This document shows, in pieces, positions 16,209 to 24,346 of a DNA stretch of 45,196 nt (position 1 is the stretch's first letter; each line of letters opens with the position of its first letter). This DNA is from an uncultured Synechococcus sp. Lineage in GTDB: Bacteria > Cyanobacteriota > Cyanobacteriia > PCC-6307 > Cyanobiaceae. The DNA lies in NCBI GenBank assembly GCA_913057985.1, contig CAJXPL010000019.1, positions 1 through 45,196 on the forward strand. The letters run 5' to 3'. Under the pieces are notes generated by a model that did not search any database, was not told the DNA's origin, and saw nothing but the letters and a program-made list of their open reading frames with translations. The position numbers and the translations under genes are program-made.

Positions 16209-17396
16209 CTAAGCAGCGCAGGCCCAGTGCAGCTCACCCTCTTTCTGGTGCCAGCGCAGCAGTTGCGTCAGTGGCCGTCCCATCAGGGCATCCATGCACC
16301 CCGTTGCATCGCCAATCACCTGCCGCGGTGCCACCGTGGCGCTCCAGATCGCAGCACTGGGAGCCTCACTCCAGCGGGCCAGCCGTTTCACTCCCTCCAG
16401 TTGCGGCAGGGTCACCCCCGCCAGGGTGCCGTCCTCGAGGCGGCAGGTGCCGTTCTCCACCAGCAGCACCCGCTCATCCCAGCGGTGCTCTCCGTCGGCC
16501 AGGCCGTAGGGGGCCAGCGCATCGCTCACCAGCACCGTCTGCTCCGCTGCCAGCCGTTGCAACAGCACCGCCATCGTGGGGTGCACGTGCACGCCATCGG
16601 CGATCAGCCCCAGGGCTACCCCTCCGCGCCTGCAGGCTTCCCCAAGAGGGCCCGGTGCCCGGTGGTGCAAGCCCGGCATGGCATTGAAGGCGTGGGTGAG
16701 CATCGCCACCCCCTGATCGAACCCGGTGCTGGCCTGTTCGGCCGTGGCGGCGCTGTGGCCCAGGGCCGCGCTGATGCCCAGCTCCCGCAGTCGCCCGATC
16801 ACCGCAGCGGCTCCCTCCAGTTCGGGGGCCAGGGTGACCAGGGCAATCTCCGTTTCGAACCCACCGATTCGTTCCTCGAGAGCCTCCAGGCTGGGGCTGG
16901 CCAGGTGTTCACGGGGATGGGCACCGCGGCGGGCTTCGGCCAGAAAGGGGCCCTCCAGATGGGCCCCCAGCAGCCGGCAACGGCCGGGTTGATGCAGGTC
17001 CCGCGCCTGCCGCAGCACGGCCAGGGCCTGGCGCAGCGGCGCGATGCCGCAGGTCACCAGGGTCGGTGCGATCGCTTCGACCCCATCGCGCCACAACAGC
17101 TCGAGGAGCTCCTCCAACCGGGGCAGATCCCTCTCGCTCAGTTCCGGGAAGGCCAGCCCCAACCCGCCGTTGATCTGCAGGTCAACACCCCGGGGGCTGA
17201 GCCAGTCACCGTTCCAGTTCGCATCGGTTTGTTGAGCCTCTTGTTGCGCCTCGCCGCCAATCGCCTCGATGCGGCAGATCAGACCCTGCTCGTCCAGGTC
17301 GATGGCATAGCGCTGCTCTCCGTCCCTAGGCAGGGGACCCGGAAGTCGAATGTTGGTGATCCGGTGCATCAACGCAACACTGGCTTCTGCAGCCAT
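16209..17396 (-). CDS. nagA: N-acetylglucosamine-6-phosphate deacetylase
   Basis: Amidohydrolase-superfamily enzyme that removes acetate from GlcNAc-6-phosphate, in amino-sugar recycling or chitin-derived sugar use. Motifs: the metal-site region GAHLEGPFL, LGHSAA, THAFNAMPGLHHR, DGVHVHP and the catalytic Asp in LVSDALAPYG. The 395-residue form starts at ATG 17396, only 11 bases from the divergent purE start; an internal ATG at 17369 would give a more usual N-terminus (MHRITNIRLPG) and more room, so the start is uncertain. Its nearness to the chitinase is suggestive but chlM lies between. Confidence 0.92.
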   Translation of the reverse strand: MAAEASVALMHRITNIRLPGPLPRDGEQRYAIDLDEQGLICRIEAIGGEAQQEAQQTDANWNGDWLSPRGVDLQINGGLGLAFPELSERDLPRLEELLELLWRDGVEAIAPTLVTCGIAPLRQALAVLRQARDLHQPGRCRLLGAHLEGPFLAEARRGAHPREHLASPSLEALEERIGGFETEIALVTLAPELEGAAAVIGRLRELGISAALGHSAATAEQASTGFDQGVAMLTHAFNAMPGLHHRAPGPLGEACRRGGVALGLIADGVHVHPTMAVLLQRLAAEQTVLVSDALAPYGLADGEHRWDERVLLVENGTCRLEDGTLAGVTLPQLEGVKRLARWSEAPSAAIWSATVAPRQVIGDATGCMDALMGRPLTQLLRWHQKEGELHWACAA

Positions 17397-17407
17397 GAGG
17401 GGAGACG

Positions 17408-17962
17408 ATGGCAGTCTTGCCCCTCTGCGTTGTGCCGCCAGTGCTTCCCCGTGTTGCCGTTGTGATGGGCAGTGACTCTGACCTGCCCACCATGGAGCCT
17501 GCCGCCGCGATCCTGCGCGAGCTGGGGGTGGATGTGGAGGTTCGGGTGCTCTCGGCCCACCGCACTCCCTTGGAGATGGTGAACTTCGCTCAAGCGGCCC
17601 GGGACCAGGGGTTTGGGGTGATCGTCGCCGGCGCCGGCGGGGCAGCCCATCTCCCCGGCATGGTCGCCGCCCTCACCACGCTGCCCGTGATCGGCGTCCC
17701 GGTGAAAAGCCGGGCGCTGTCCGGGGTCGATTCCCTCCACTCGATCGTGCAGATGCCGGGGGGGATTCCGGTGGCCACGGTCGCCATCGGTGGAGGCCTC
17801 AATGCCGGCTTGCTGGCGGCGCAGATCCTTTCTGTGGCCGATGCTGGCCTGGCCCAGAAACTTGAGGACTTCCGCAGCAGCCTCCACGATGCTGTCGTCG
17901 CCAAGGATGCGCGCCTGGTTGATCTGGGCAGCACGGATTACCTCTCCCAGATGACTTCATGA
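17408..17962 (+). CDS. purE: N5-carboxyaminoimidazole ribonucleotide mutase
   Basis: Converts N5-CAIR to CAIR in purine synthesis. The 184-residue frame has VVMGSDSDLPTM, LSAHRTP, AGAGGAAHLPGMVAA and SIVQMPGGIPVATV, all typical of class I PurE. A GGGGAG sequence lies just before the ATG at 17408 and supports that start, though it gives an N-terminal extension of about 14 residues before the usual beginning at the VAVVMGSDSD strand. The stop overlaps the next gene by four bases (ATGA). Confidence 0.95.
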   Translation: MAVLPLCVVPPVLPRVAVVMGSDSDLPTMEPAAAILRELGVDVEVRVLSAHRTPLEMVNFAQAARDQGFGVIVAGAGGAAHLPGMVAALTTLPVIGVPVKSRALSGVDSLHSIVQMPGGIPVATVAIGGGLNAGLLAAQILSVADAGLAQKLEDFRSSLHDAVVAKDARLVDLGSTDYLSQMTS

Positions 17963-18588
17963 CTGTTCCCGTTCGTTCCACCCTGCGTTCCACGCTGCTT
18001 TGGTCGGTGGTGCCTGCGGCCATCGTTTATGTGGTCGCCCTGGTCTGGAGCGCCTCGGAGGGCATCAGCGCCAAGATGGTGCTGAAGGACTTGGCCCAGT
18101 CCTGCAAGGCCCCTCTAGGAGAAGGGTTTCTCTCAAGCGTGGGCTATCTGCTTTGGATGGCGTCGGCGGCTATTGCCTTGTTTGCGGCGTCCACCCGGCA
18201 GATCCAGGGCTCCGTTGTGAACCGTCAATTCGCCTTCTGTGGGGGCGGTTTCTCGCTCTGGCTCTGCCTCGACGACATGTTCCTGGTGCATGATCGCTAC
18301 CTCGGCGAGGCGTTCCTCTACATCACCTACGCCTTTTTCACCGGGCTGCTGTTGTTCCGCTTCCGTGGCCCACTGCGTCGCTTCGGTGGCAACACCTTTT
18401 TGGTCTCCGTTGTCCTGTTGGGCCTGTCGGTTCTGACCGATGCCCTGCAGGGGCTCTGGCCGAATTCCTACGAGACGGTGCAGATCTTTGAAGAGGGTTT
18501 CAAGTTCCTCGGGATTGCCGCCTGGCTCAGTTTTTGGTGCCATTACGTCAGTTCCGCTTCCAAGCCGGCTTCCCTTGAGCAGCACTGA
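17959..18588 (+). CDS. polytopic membrane protein, possible CREST/ceramidase-like
   Basis: A 209-residue membrane protein with about six hydrophobic helices. Polar residues inside the membrane region stand out: LDDMFLVHDRYLGE near residues 108-121 and FEEGFKFLG near 177. This clustering of His, Asp and Glu in helices is reminiscent of alkaline ceramidase and other CREST membrane hydrolases, but the match is by eye and weak. It starts in an ATGA overlap with purE. No function is assigned. Confidence 0.65.
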   Translation: MTVPVRSTLRSTLLWSVVPAAIVYVVALVWSASEGISAKMVLKDLAQSCKAPLGEGFLSSVGYLLWMASAAIALFAASTRQIQGSVVNRQFAFCGGGFSLWLCLDDMFLVHDRYLGEAFLYITYAFFTGLLLFRFRGPLRRFGGNTFLVSVVLLGLSVLTDALQGLWPNSYETVQIFEEGFKFLGIAAWLSFWCHYVSSASKPASLEQH

Positions 18589-18609
18589 TCGATTCGCGTC
18601 ATCGAAACG

Positions 18610-19695
18610 ATGACGCCCTGGCCAGCCTGGTTGAGACTCGGTCTTCTGCTGCCGGTGCTGGGCTTAAACGCCTTTGTGCTGAAGCGTTTGCTGGTGCAGT
18701 TCGCCCCATTCCCCGGGCTGTTCCTCACCGCGGCCTTGATCGCCTTTTTGTTGGACCTGCCCTGCCGCTGGCTCGCGCAACGGGGTCTGCCTCGCCCTTG
18801 GGCGATCGTGAGTGTGGTGCTGGTGACCCTTGGGCTGCTGGTCTGGGCGGCTGTGGCCCTGGTGCCGCTTTTGATTGAACAGCTCAGTCAATTGATCAGT
18901 GCTTCGCCGTCCCTGCTCACGGCGGCAGAACAGTGGATCGATCGGGGTCAGCTTTGGGCTGTGGACCATGGCTTGCCCGCGGATTTTGCTGATCTCAGCA
19001 GCGATCTGGTGTCCCAGTTCAGCCGTCTGGCGACGCAGTTGAGTCAGCGGCTGTTGGGCCTGCTGGGGGCGACGGTGGGCACCACGATCAATGTGGTGAT
19101 CGTGGTGGTGCTCGCGGTGTTTCTGCTGCTTGGGGCAGATTCGATCGTCGACGGTCTGGCTCGTTGGCTGCCCGACCGCTGGCGGGGTCTGGTGCAAACG
19201 ACCCTTGAGCGCACCTTCCGCGGCTATTTCGCCGGCCAGGTGCTGCTGGCGCTGATCCTCAGTGCTGGCCAGCTTCTGGTCTTCACCGCCCTGAACATTC
19301 CCTACGGCGTCTTGTTCGCCGTGCTGATCGGCTTCACCACCTTGGTGCCCTACGCCAGTGCGGTGTCGATTGTCTCGGTGAGTGCGGTGCTGGCGGTTCA
19401 GGACCCCCGCACAGGCTTTGAGCTGCTTGCCGCGGCGATCGTGGTCGGTCAGATCGTGGACCAGGTGATCCAACCGCGGCTGATGGGAAGCATTGTTGGC
19501 TTGCAACCGGCCTGGCTGCTGATTGCCTTGCCGATCGGCGCCCGGGTGGGCGCCCTCTATGGCGTGGGGGGTCTGCTGGGACTGCTGTTGGCGGTGCCTG
19601 TGGCCAGTTGTGTCAAGACCCTGGCGGATGCCGCCAGGGCCGACGACGGTGAACTCAGGCCGCCGGAATCACCCCACGATCCTGGAGCGCTTTGA
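18610..19695 (+). CDS. AI-2E/PerM family transporter
   Basis: A 361-residue membrane protein of the AI-2 exporter (PerM, UPF0118) superfamily. Paired hydrophobic helices are present near the N-terminus, a soluble middle (residues about 95-150) is followed by more helices, and the C-terminal family pattern ending in [28 protein letters not shown] is clear. The cyanobacterial role of the family is not known; some members move small signals or act in ion homeostasis. The last 41 bases overlap the 3' end of convergent cysC. Confidence 0.87.
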   Translation: MTPWPAWLRLGLLLPVLGLNAFVLKRLLVQFAPFPGLFLTAALIAFLLDLPCRWLAQRGLPRPWAIVSVVLVTLGLLVWAAVALVPLLIEQLSQLISASPSLLTAAEQWIDRGQLWAVDHGLPADFADLSSDLVSQFSRLATQLSQRLLGLLGATVGTTINVVIVVVLAVFLLLGADSIVDGLARWLPDRWRGLVQTTLERTFRGYFAGQVLLALILSAGQLLVFTALNIPYGVLFAVLIGFTTLVPYASAVSIVSVSAVLAVQDPRTGFELLAAAIVVGQIVDQVIQPRLMGSIVGLQPAWLLIALPIGARVGALYGVGGLLGLLLAVPVASCVKTLADAARADDGELRPPESPHDPGAL

Positions 19696-20299
19696 TCACC
19701 AGTTCCACGGAGTCGGCCAGATCCTGCTTGCCTGTGTCGATCTTGAGCTCGGGAGTTTCGGGGGCTTCGTAGGGGCTGGAGATTCCGGTGAATTCCTTGA
19801 TCTGCCCCGCCCGTGCTTTGGCGTAAAGGCCTTTGGGGTCGCGGGATTCGCAGACCTCGAGATCAGCGGCGCAGAACACCTCGAGGAAGTCACCGTCCTC
19901 CACCAGCTCACGGGCCTTGTCCCGGTCTGCACGGAAGGGCGACACAAAAGCGGTCAGCACGATCACGCCCGCATCCAGGAACAGCTTGGCCACTTCACCG
20001 ATGCGGCGGATGTTCTCTTCACGGTCGGCATCGGAGAAGCCCAGGTCTTTGCAGAGGCCGTGGCGGATGTTGTCGCCATCCAGCACATAGGTGGCGAGCC
20101 CCCGCTCGAACAGGGCTGCGTTGACGGCATTGGCCAGGGTGCTCTTGCCGGAGCCGGAGAGTCCGGTGAACCAAAGAATGGCGCTGCGGTGCCCCCGCTG
20201 CTGCGAGCGCTCGTCGCGGCCCACGGAGGCCTCATGCCAGGCGATGTTGGTGGACGCACCTTTGTTGGTGAGTTCTCCGTAGGTCGAATTGGTAGTCAT
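19655..20299 (-). CDS. cysC: adenylylsulfate (APS) kinase
   Basis: Phosphorylates APS to PAPS, the sulfate donor for sulfotransferases and the substrate of PAPS reductase. The 214-residue protein has the P-loop GLSGSGKST (from residue 46), [26 protein letters not shown] and [12 protein letters not shown], and a C-terminal [12 protein letters not shown]. The base composition returns to GC-rich at its first codons. It is the last gene on the strand that carries three of the island's sulfotransferase-like genes just upstream, so PAPS supply is encoded next to likely users. Confidence 0.96.
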   Translation of the reverse strand: MTTNSTYGELTNKGASTNIAWHEASVGRDERSQQRGHRSAILWFTGLSGSGKSTLANAVNAALFERGLATYVLDGDNIRHGLCKDLGFSDADREENIRRIGEVAKLFLDAGVIVLTAFVSPFRADRDKARELVEDGDFLEVFCAADLEVCESRDPKGLYAKARAGQIKEFTGISSPYEAPETPELKIDTGKQDLADSVELVIKALQDRGVIPAA

Positions 20300-20518
20300 G
20301 TTTTGAAATTAGAGGTAGCTGGAATTAATACTATTTTTAACTACTCTACGGTATCAGAAGTGAGGTCCTTTGATTGGGGCAAGTTCTCATGAAAGAGAGC
20401 TGTATAACTTCAAGGTTGTCAGGAATCTGATATATTGAAGCTTCTGAATTTGTAATTTATTGTGCAGAAGAATTTCTTTCGCGCAAACTTCAAGATCCTC
20501 AAGTATTAATCAGTTAAA
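20300..20518. other. AT-rich intergenic stretch upstream of cysC
   Basis: No gene is visible. On the minus strand TAGTAT (plus 20327-20332) could be a -10 box for cysC about 30 bases before its ATG. The AT-rich composition marks the left end of the island. No tRNA or clear direct repeat was seen. Confidence 0.5.
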
Positions 20519-21271
20519 TTATCGTATAGAATTAATTGCTCTTTTATGTAACCAGACAGCAAGTTGAGATTTTCTTTCAATTTTTGAGATCATTTCTTTC
20601 GATAGAAAAGGATTAGAATTGCTAGCAATAATATTTCTTGAAAGTTTAGAGGAATTCTTTAATTCAGAATCCAAGGGAAATGCTTCCTTCCATGTTGGTC
20701 GTAGATGAAGAAAATCAAGCTTGCCGCTATCAGAAAGCTTGTGAAAATATAAATTCATGTGTTCGGTTGGAAGTAATACGGTTGGGAGATAGCGCTTAAA
20801 TCTCCTTTCGAAAAACTTTTCTTTGCGTTCCGAATGCAGTTTAATGGCCAGCTTGCAAAGGGTTTTTTTGTTTGGAACTAGTAGTCTTAGGATCCTGTAG
20901 CTGTATAAATCTATTTTTATATTCCCTGTTAAAAAAGTTCGTGGCTCTAAGACATAATTCAGAAAATTTGAGAAGCAGGAAACACTTTTTTCGCCATATA
21001 ATAGATCGATTTGTTCTTTTTTAAGGTGCTTTTTAGATTTCTTCCATACACCACCTCTTCGATCTAAGCCGTAAGACCAGAGAGAGAAGTAATAAGTAGA
21101 GGGGTCCCTAATGGTTAAGAGTGTTGGGAGCTTGAGATCTTTGTTAGAAGGAACAGAATGCTTCTTACCCATTAACTGAGAGCATTCAGTTATATTTGCG
21201 AGTTTATCTCTTAAAAAAGTACATCCAGTTTTCTGAAGATCTAAATACAACCAGGAATCGCTTTTTAGCAT
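20519..21271 (-). CDS. sulfotransferase-like protein (LDLQKTGCT loop)
   Basis: A 250-residue soluble, very basic protein. Near the N-terminus LDLQKTGCTFL (K14 to T18) fits the 5'-phosphosulfate-binding loop that follows the first strand of sulfotransferases. LTIRDPSTYYFSLWSYG (R55, S58) fits the 3'-phosphate-binding motif. The rest is Lys/Ser-rich and not conserved with anything I recognise. It is the last island gene before cysC, on the same strand. Likely a PAPS-dependent sulfotransferase acting on a cell-surface glycan or other metabolite; the acceptor cannot be told. Codon use is strongly A/T-biased. Confidence 0.68.
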   Translation of the reverse strand: MLKSDSWLYLDLQKTGCTFLRDKLANITECSQLMGKKHSVPSNKDLKLPTLLTIRDPSTYYFSLWSYGLDRRGGVWKKSKKHLKKEQIDLLYGEKSVSCFSNFLNYVLEPRTFLTGNIKIDLYSYRILRLLVPNKKTLCKLAIKLHSERKEKFFERRFKRYLPTVLLPTEHMNLYFHKLSDSGKLDFLHLRPTWKEAFPLDSELKNSSKLSRNIIASNSNPFLSKEMISKIERKSQLAVWLHKRAINSIR

Positions 21272-21357
21272 CGTTTTGGATTAAAGCTCTATTTTAGGAC
21301 AGAAAGTGATCTTTTTAATCACATGAATTTTTACTCCTTGTAGTCATGTGTTTTCTT

Positions 21358-22152
21358 TTATTTTCGACGGAGATTCTTTGCTCTTTGTTCTGGATTAATA
21401 AGATGAAATAATTCAGCGCATTCTTCATGGCAATGAGAGATGACAGTTTCTTCGTCGTGGGCGTATGAACTATCCTGCAGCATTTTCAAGTACTTCGTAT
21501 AAACTAGGTTGAAACTTTCCCATGCGGATCTGTCCCCTGACATATAACTCGCGCTGACAGGTACTATTTGGGAATAGTATTTCATGCCTGAATAGTAGTG
21601 TGAAATTTTTCCACGCTTGTCTTCTTGTTTGATAAAGTTGGCTCTTATTCTTTTCGGGTTAAATCTTGCTACTGATGCGTCGCACCAAGCGAAATGCTTG
21701 AATTCAGAATATTCTTCTCTTGAGGCTATGTCAGCAAGAAGAGGTACTTTACTCAGCCAAATTGATAATACTTTTTTGTAGCTATCGACGCTTTTGCCGT
21801 TATAGTCTCTGAAATAATGTTTTATCCCCTTCTCTTGTATAGTTCGATAATTATTCCAGCTAGATTTTGGTGATATGGCTAATTGCATCCTCTGACATGC
21901 CTTAACGTAATTATCGCTTACAAGTACTGCGGGAAGATTTTGTACTGGCATTGAAACTGTCTCAAGGCTAATATCTTGGCTTTTAGAAAACTCTCTAACT
22001 AATTCAAAAATATTTTTTTGATTACTCAAAAATAATAACTTCTCACCCTGAAGCATTTTTAAAGTTTTTTTGAGTGTCTGTAAATACAACTCTGGTGTTT
22101 TCTTGTTCCAGTCCTCAATGATCCACAAACCAGTGACATACAGTTTTGTCAT
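21358..22152 (-). CDS. possible HtrL/WlaTC-like glycosyltransferase
   Basis: A 264-residue soluble protein. It begins with a strand-like MTKLYVTGLWII, has the segment KHFAWCDASVARF near residue 145, and ends with DEETVISHCHEECAELFHLI. This layout recalls the HtrL/YibB (WlaTC-like) family, in which a W-D segment sits at the nucleotide-sugar site. The match is by eye only. It ends 86 bases before the sulfotransferase-like gene downstream and starts seven bases after the stop of the sulfotransferase-like gene upstream, so the three minus-strand genes look like an operon. Function is a guess: sugar transfer onto the polymer that the neighbours sulfate. Confidence 0.5.
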   Translation of the reverse strand: MTKLYVTGLWIIEDWNKKTPELYLQTLKKTLKMLQGEKLLFLSNQKNIFELVREFSKSQDISLETVSMPVQNLPAVLVSDNYVKACQRMQLAISPKSSWNNYRTIQEKGIKHYFRDYNGKSVDSYKKVLSIWLSKVPLLADIASREEYSEFKHFAWCDASVARFNPKRIRANFIKQEDKRGKISHYYSGMKYYSQIVPVSASYMSGDRSAWESFNLVYTKYLKMLQDSSYAHDEETVISHCHEECAELFHLINPEQRAKNLRRK

Positions 22153-22159
22153 TTTCTAA

Positions 22160-22792
22160 TTACGAATAGTTGATACGTACAAATGATTTTGTATCCGGCA
22201 AAGTAACCCCTTTCGGAGGCGCTGCTTTTCCAGTTAAGACTTTGGGGTATGTACTCTGTTTAAACGTATAGTCTCTTTTAAGAAAATCTTGCAAGGCATT
22301 ATAATTGATATTTTCGAGTGATAAAGTAAAAAAGTTCTTTCGCTTGTTAAAAAAAGTATTAACCCTTAAGTGATACTCATAAAATTCACTTCTCCATATA
22401 TCTCTAAGTTCACTTAAGCTGGAAATGCCCTTATGTTCAAGAGCAATTCTCGCATAATTTCCTTGTTTATGTAGCATTCTAGACTTGATCCAGCTCTCGC
22501 AGCTTCTTGTCGTCAAAATGTAATACGATTCGGGGTAGTTTTCAAAAATAGTTTCGAAGTATTCGTAGATGTAAATACATTTTTTATGATTTTCGACATC
22601 CTGAAATAGATCAATATTTTCCATGCCGGAATATGGAGCAATTTTTTGATCTATATTTTTCTTAATAAGCTTTGCAAATCTTACAGAGCCAACTGTATAA
22701 TTATTGCTTGTAAAGAGTCTTCCAAGAGAGGATGTTCCAGTCTTGTTAAAGCCTAATTGAATGACATGGGGTCTAGATCTCAAGGCTTGCAC
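22160..22792 (-). CDS. sulfotransferase-like protein (NKTGTSS loop)
   Basis: A 210-residue protein with GTG start at 22792. VIQLGFNKTGTSSLGRLF (residues 10-27) is a standard sulfotransferase phosphosulfate loop. YILTTRSCESWIKSRML (R96, S97) matches the 3'-phosphate-binding segment, and this pair is typical of the Sulfotransfer_4-type family of bacterial and algal proteins. The short size fits that family. It is the first gene of the minus-strand run in the island's left half and is divergent from the sulfotransferase-like gene at 22942. Acceptor unknown. Confidence 0.78.
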   Translation of the reverse strand: MQALRSRPHVIQLGFNKTGTSSLGRLFTSNNYTVGSVRFAKLIKKNIDQKIAPYSGMENIDLFQDVENHKKCIYIYEYFETIFENYPESYYILTTRSCESWIKSRMLHKQGNYARIALEHKGISSLSELRDIWRSEFYEYHLRVNTFFNKRKNFFTLSLENINYNALQDFLKRDYTFKQSTYPKVLTGKAAPPKGVTLPDTKSFVRINYS

Positions 22793-22941
22793 TCAATTCA
22801 CAGTTTTACTTATCCTACCGTCTTGTTTTTCATAACGCAATGCTATTGGTTTTCTTTAGGAAAGGGACTAGCTAATTCAAACGCTGAATTGCTATTGCAT
22901 ATATCAGATGTGTTAGTGTAGCTATAAAATCATGGACGGTT

Positions 22942-23625
22942 GTGGGTAAGTTCAACTCAGACGAAATAATGGTTGCTGGCCCTTTTAGAAGTTGTACCAA
23001 CTTGATGAAATATATGATTGATAAATATACTCTTTCGAAAGGCTTGTATAATAAATGGTTCTGGAAACATGGCTTTCCCCCAACCATGCCCAGCCGCAAA
23101 AAAATTATACCTTCTCGGATTCCCATAGTAGTTATGGTAATAGACCCATATATATGGCATTCATCTATGTACCAGTTCTGGCTCAGAAGAAGGCCGGAGC
23201 TTCTCGGCAATGGAGAAACTTTGCAGCAATTTATTCGGAAAAATATTTGTATTTATGACAATACTCGAATAAACCATAATCCCCAATATCTATTTGATAC
23301 GCCATCTGATTATTGGAATAAATTCTATTTTTCGTGGCTTCATTGGCCGGCAGTAAGTCGGCAAGTAGTTTTTGTCAAGTCCTCTGATTTATTGCAGCGA
23401 CCGTCATCTTTAATCGCGGAAATAGTATCAAAGTTTCGGTTAGAATTCAGGCATGATGATTCCGTTATACATTTGCCGAAAACCCGAAAAGGACCTGCTG
23501 TTAAGCCTCTTGAAGATTCTAGCGTCAAGAAACTAGACGATTTGGATGTTCGATTTATAAAAAGTCGAGTTAATCCCGATATCGAGCAAAAACTAGAAGA
23601 TGTCTGCTTAAAGCTGCCTTCATGA
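22942..23625 (+). CDS. sulfotransferase-like protein (FRSCTN loop)
   Basis: A 227-residue protein, the only plus-strand gene in the island. IMVAGPFRSCTNLMKYMI (residues 9-26) looks like the RSGTN-type phosphosulfate loop of sulfotransferases with Cys in place of Gly. IPIVVMVIDPYIWHSSMYQFW is a possible 3'-phosphate-binding segment, but with Asp-Pro where Arg-Asp-Pro is usual, so the usual Arg is missing. The start is a GTG; a stop at 22885 limits any extension. It faces the minus-strand gene at 23641 with 15 bases between stops. Could be active with altered PAPS binding or be degenerate. Confidence 0.55.
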   Translation: MGKFNSDEIMVAGPFRSCTNLMKYMIDKYTLSKGLYNKWFWKHGFPPTMPSRKKIIPSRIPIVVMVIDPYIWHSSMYQFWLRRRPELLGNGETLQQFIRKNICIYDNTRINHNPQYLFDTPSDYWNKFYFSWLHWPAVSRQVVFVKSSDLLQRPSSLIAEIVSKFRLEFRHDDSVIHLPKTRKGPAVKPLEDSSVKKLDDLDVRFIKSRVNPDIEQKLEDVCLKLPS

Positions 23626-23640
23626 TGGAGAGCCGCTTTT

Positions 23641-24321
23641 TCAGACGTTTATATCCTTTATTCTTAATATTAAATCAGGTATTGACGATACCTCCTCGGT
23701 TTTGAAGACATTTTCGAGTTGCTCAAAATAGTCAATTCTCTTTATGAATTCTGTGCTAGCATGGTTTAAATTGCTTGCTGCAAATTTGAATCTATCCTGA
23801 GAATCTGTCTTCTTTGTCGTGTTATTTGAAGATGAATTTAATTGTTTGAAATGTATTGATTTTCCAATAGTAGTAGAGAAATGTTTTTCAAGAATATCGA
23901 GTGATGAGATTGGTACAGCAAGATCAACTTCTGATTTAAAGTCTCTGTTGAGAAAAAAGCCAGTGTTTGTCCGTTTCATTTCATTTAGGCACCACTCTTC
24001 GAATGGGATGTCTCCTAAATATTTGTCTATGCGCTTGCTGGCAAGTAGCTTTTTCCTGCAACGATAATCGTACCAGCTAATCATTTTTGATATTGGATGC
24101 CTGCAAGTGCAAATTTTTTGATAACTGCTTGATTTGGGGTATTGTTTTCTTAGGAAAGGTCCCCAGCTTTTCTTGAATTTGTGGGGGCTAATATGCTTGC
24201 CTCCGATATTGACTGAATTCAGTGAAATCTCACAGTATTTTTTGATAGCATTCTCTATGCTTGTTGTAGCGCATTTTGGATTTGAAAAAAATACAAAATT
24301 GTATTTAAGAGAGACAAGCAT
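23641..24321 (-). CDS. sulfotransferase family 2-like protein (NPKCATTS loop)
   Basis: A 226-residue protein from the ATG at 24321, which has a good ribosome binding site (AGGAAG). A frame starting at 24384 would overlap SUI1 by 38 bases and is less likely. FVFFSNPKCATTSIENAI (residues 9-26) and CTCRHPISKMISWY (R74, S78) are the two PAPS-binding motifs of the carbohydrate sulfotransferase (Sulfotransfer_2) type, the family of chondroitin and heparan enzymes. That family mainly acts on sugars, so a glycan acceptor is likely. It follows SUI1 on the same strand with 25 bases between them. Confidence 0.78.
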   Translation of the reverse strand: MLVSLKYNFVFFSNPKCATTSIENAIKKYCEISLNSVNIGGKHISPHKFKKSWGPFLRKQYPKSSSYQKICTCRHPISKMISWYDYRCRKKLLASKRIDKYLGDIPFEEWCLNEMKRTNTGFFLNRDFKSEVDLAVPISSLDILEKHFSTTIGKSIHFKQLNSSSNNTTKKTDSQDRFKFAASNLNHASTEFIKRIDYFEQLENVFKTEEVSSIPDLILRIKDINV

Positions 24322-24330
24322 TGGTTGCGA

Positions 24331-24336
24331 CTTCCT
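24331..24336 (-). promoter_or_regulatory. ribosome binding site deciding the start at 24321
   Basis: On the minus strand AGGAAG ends nine bases before the ATG at 24321. It supports that start over the in-frame ATG at 24384, which lies inside the SUI1 coding sequence. Confidence 0.6.
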
Positions 24337-24346
24337 GGGGTGAATT

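Larger units (their letters stand above)
20300..24346. other. AT-rich genomic island with sulfotransferase genes
   Basis: The base composition drops abruptly from the GC-rich background and codons become A/T-ending throughout. Five genes lie inside: four with sulfotransferase motifs and one glycosyltransferase-like. Core genes flank it: cysC on the left and SUI1-trpB on the right. No integrase, transposase or tRNA was seen, so entry by homologous recombination at the flanks is more likely than phage-type insertion. Boundaries are set by eye from composition. Confidence 0.8.

Noticed and set aside
15708-17465. A long plus-strand open frame of 585 codons antisense to chlM and nagA
   Set aside because: It mirrors two clear enzymes on the other strand and has no recognisable motif; GC-rich DNA often leaves such frames open.
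20300-24346. The AT-rich island as a prophage or integrated plasmid
   Set aside because: No integrase, phage structural gene, replication gene or tRNA target was seen.
20300-24346. The island as a restriction-modification or phage-defence system
   Set aside because: No methylase, nuclease or helicase motif is present; sulfotransferase motifs fit better.
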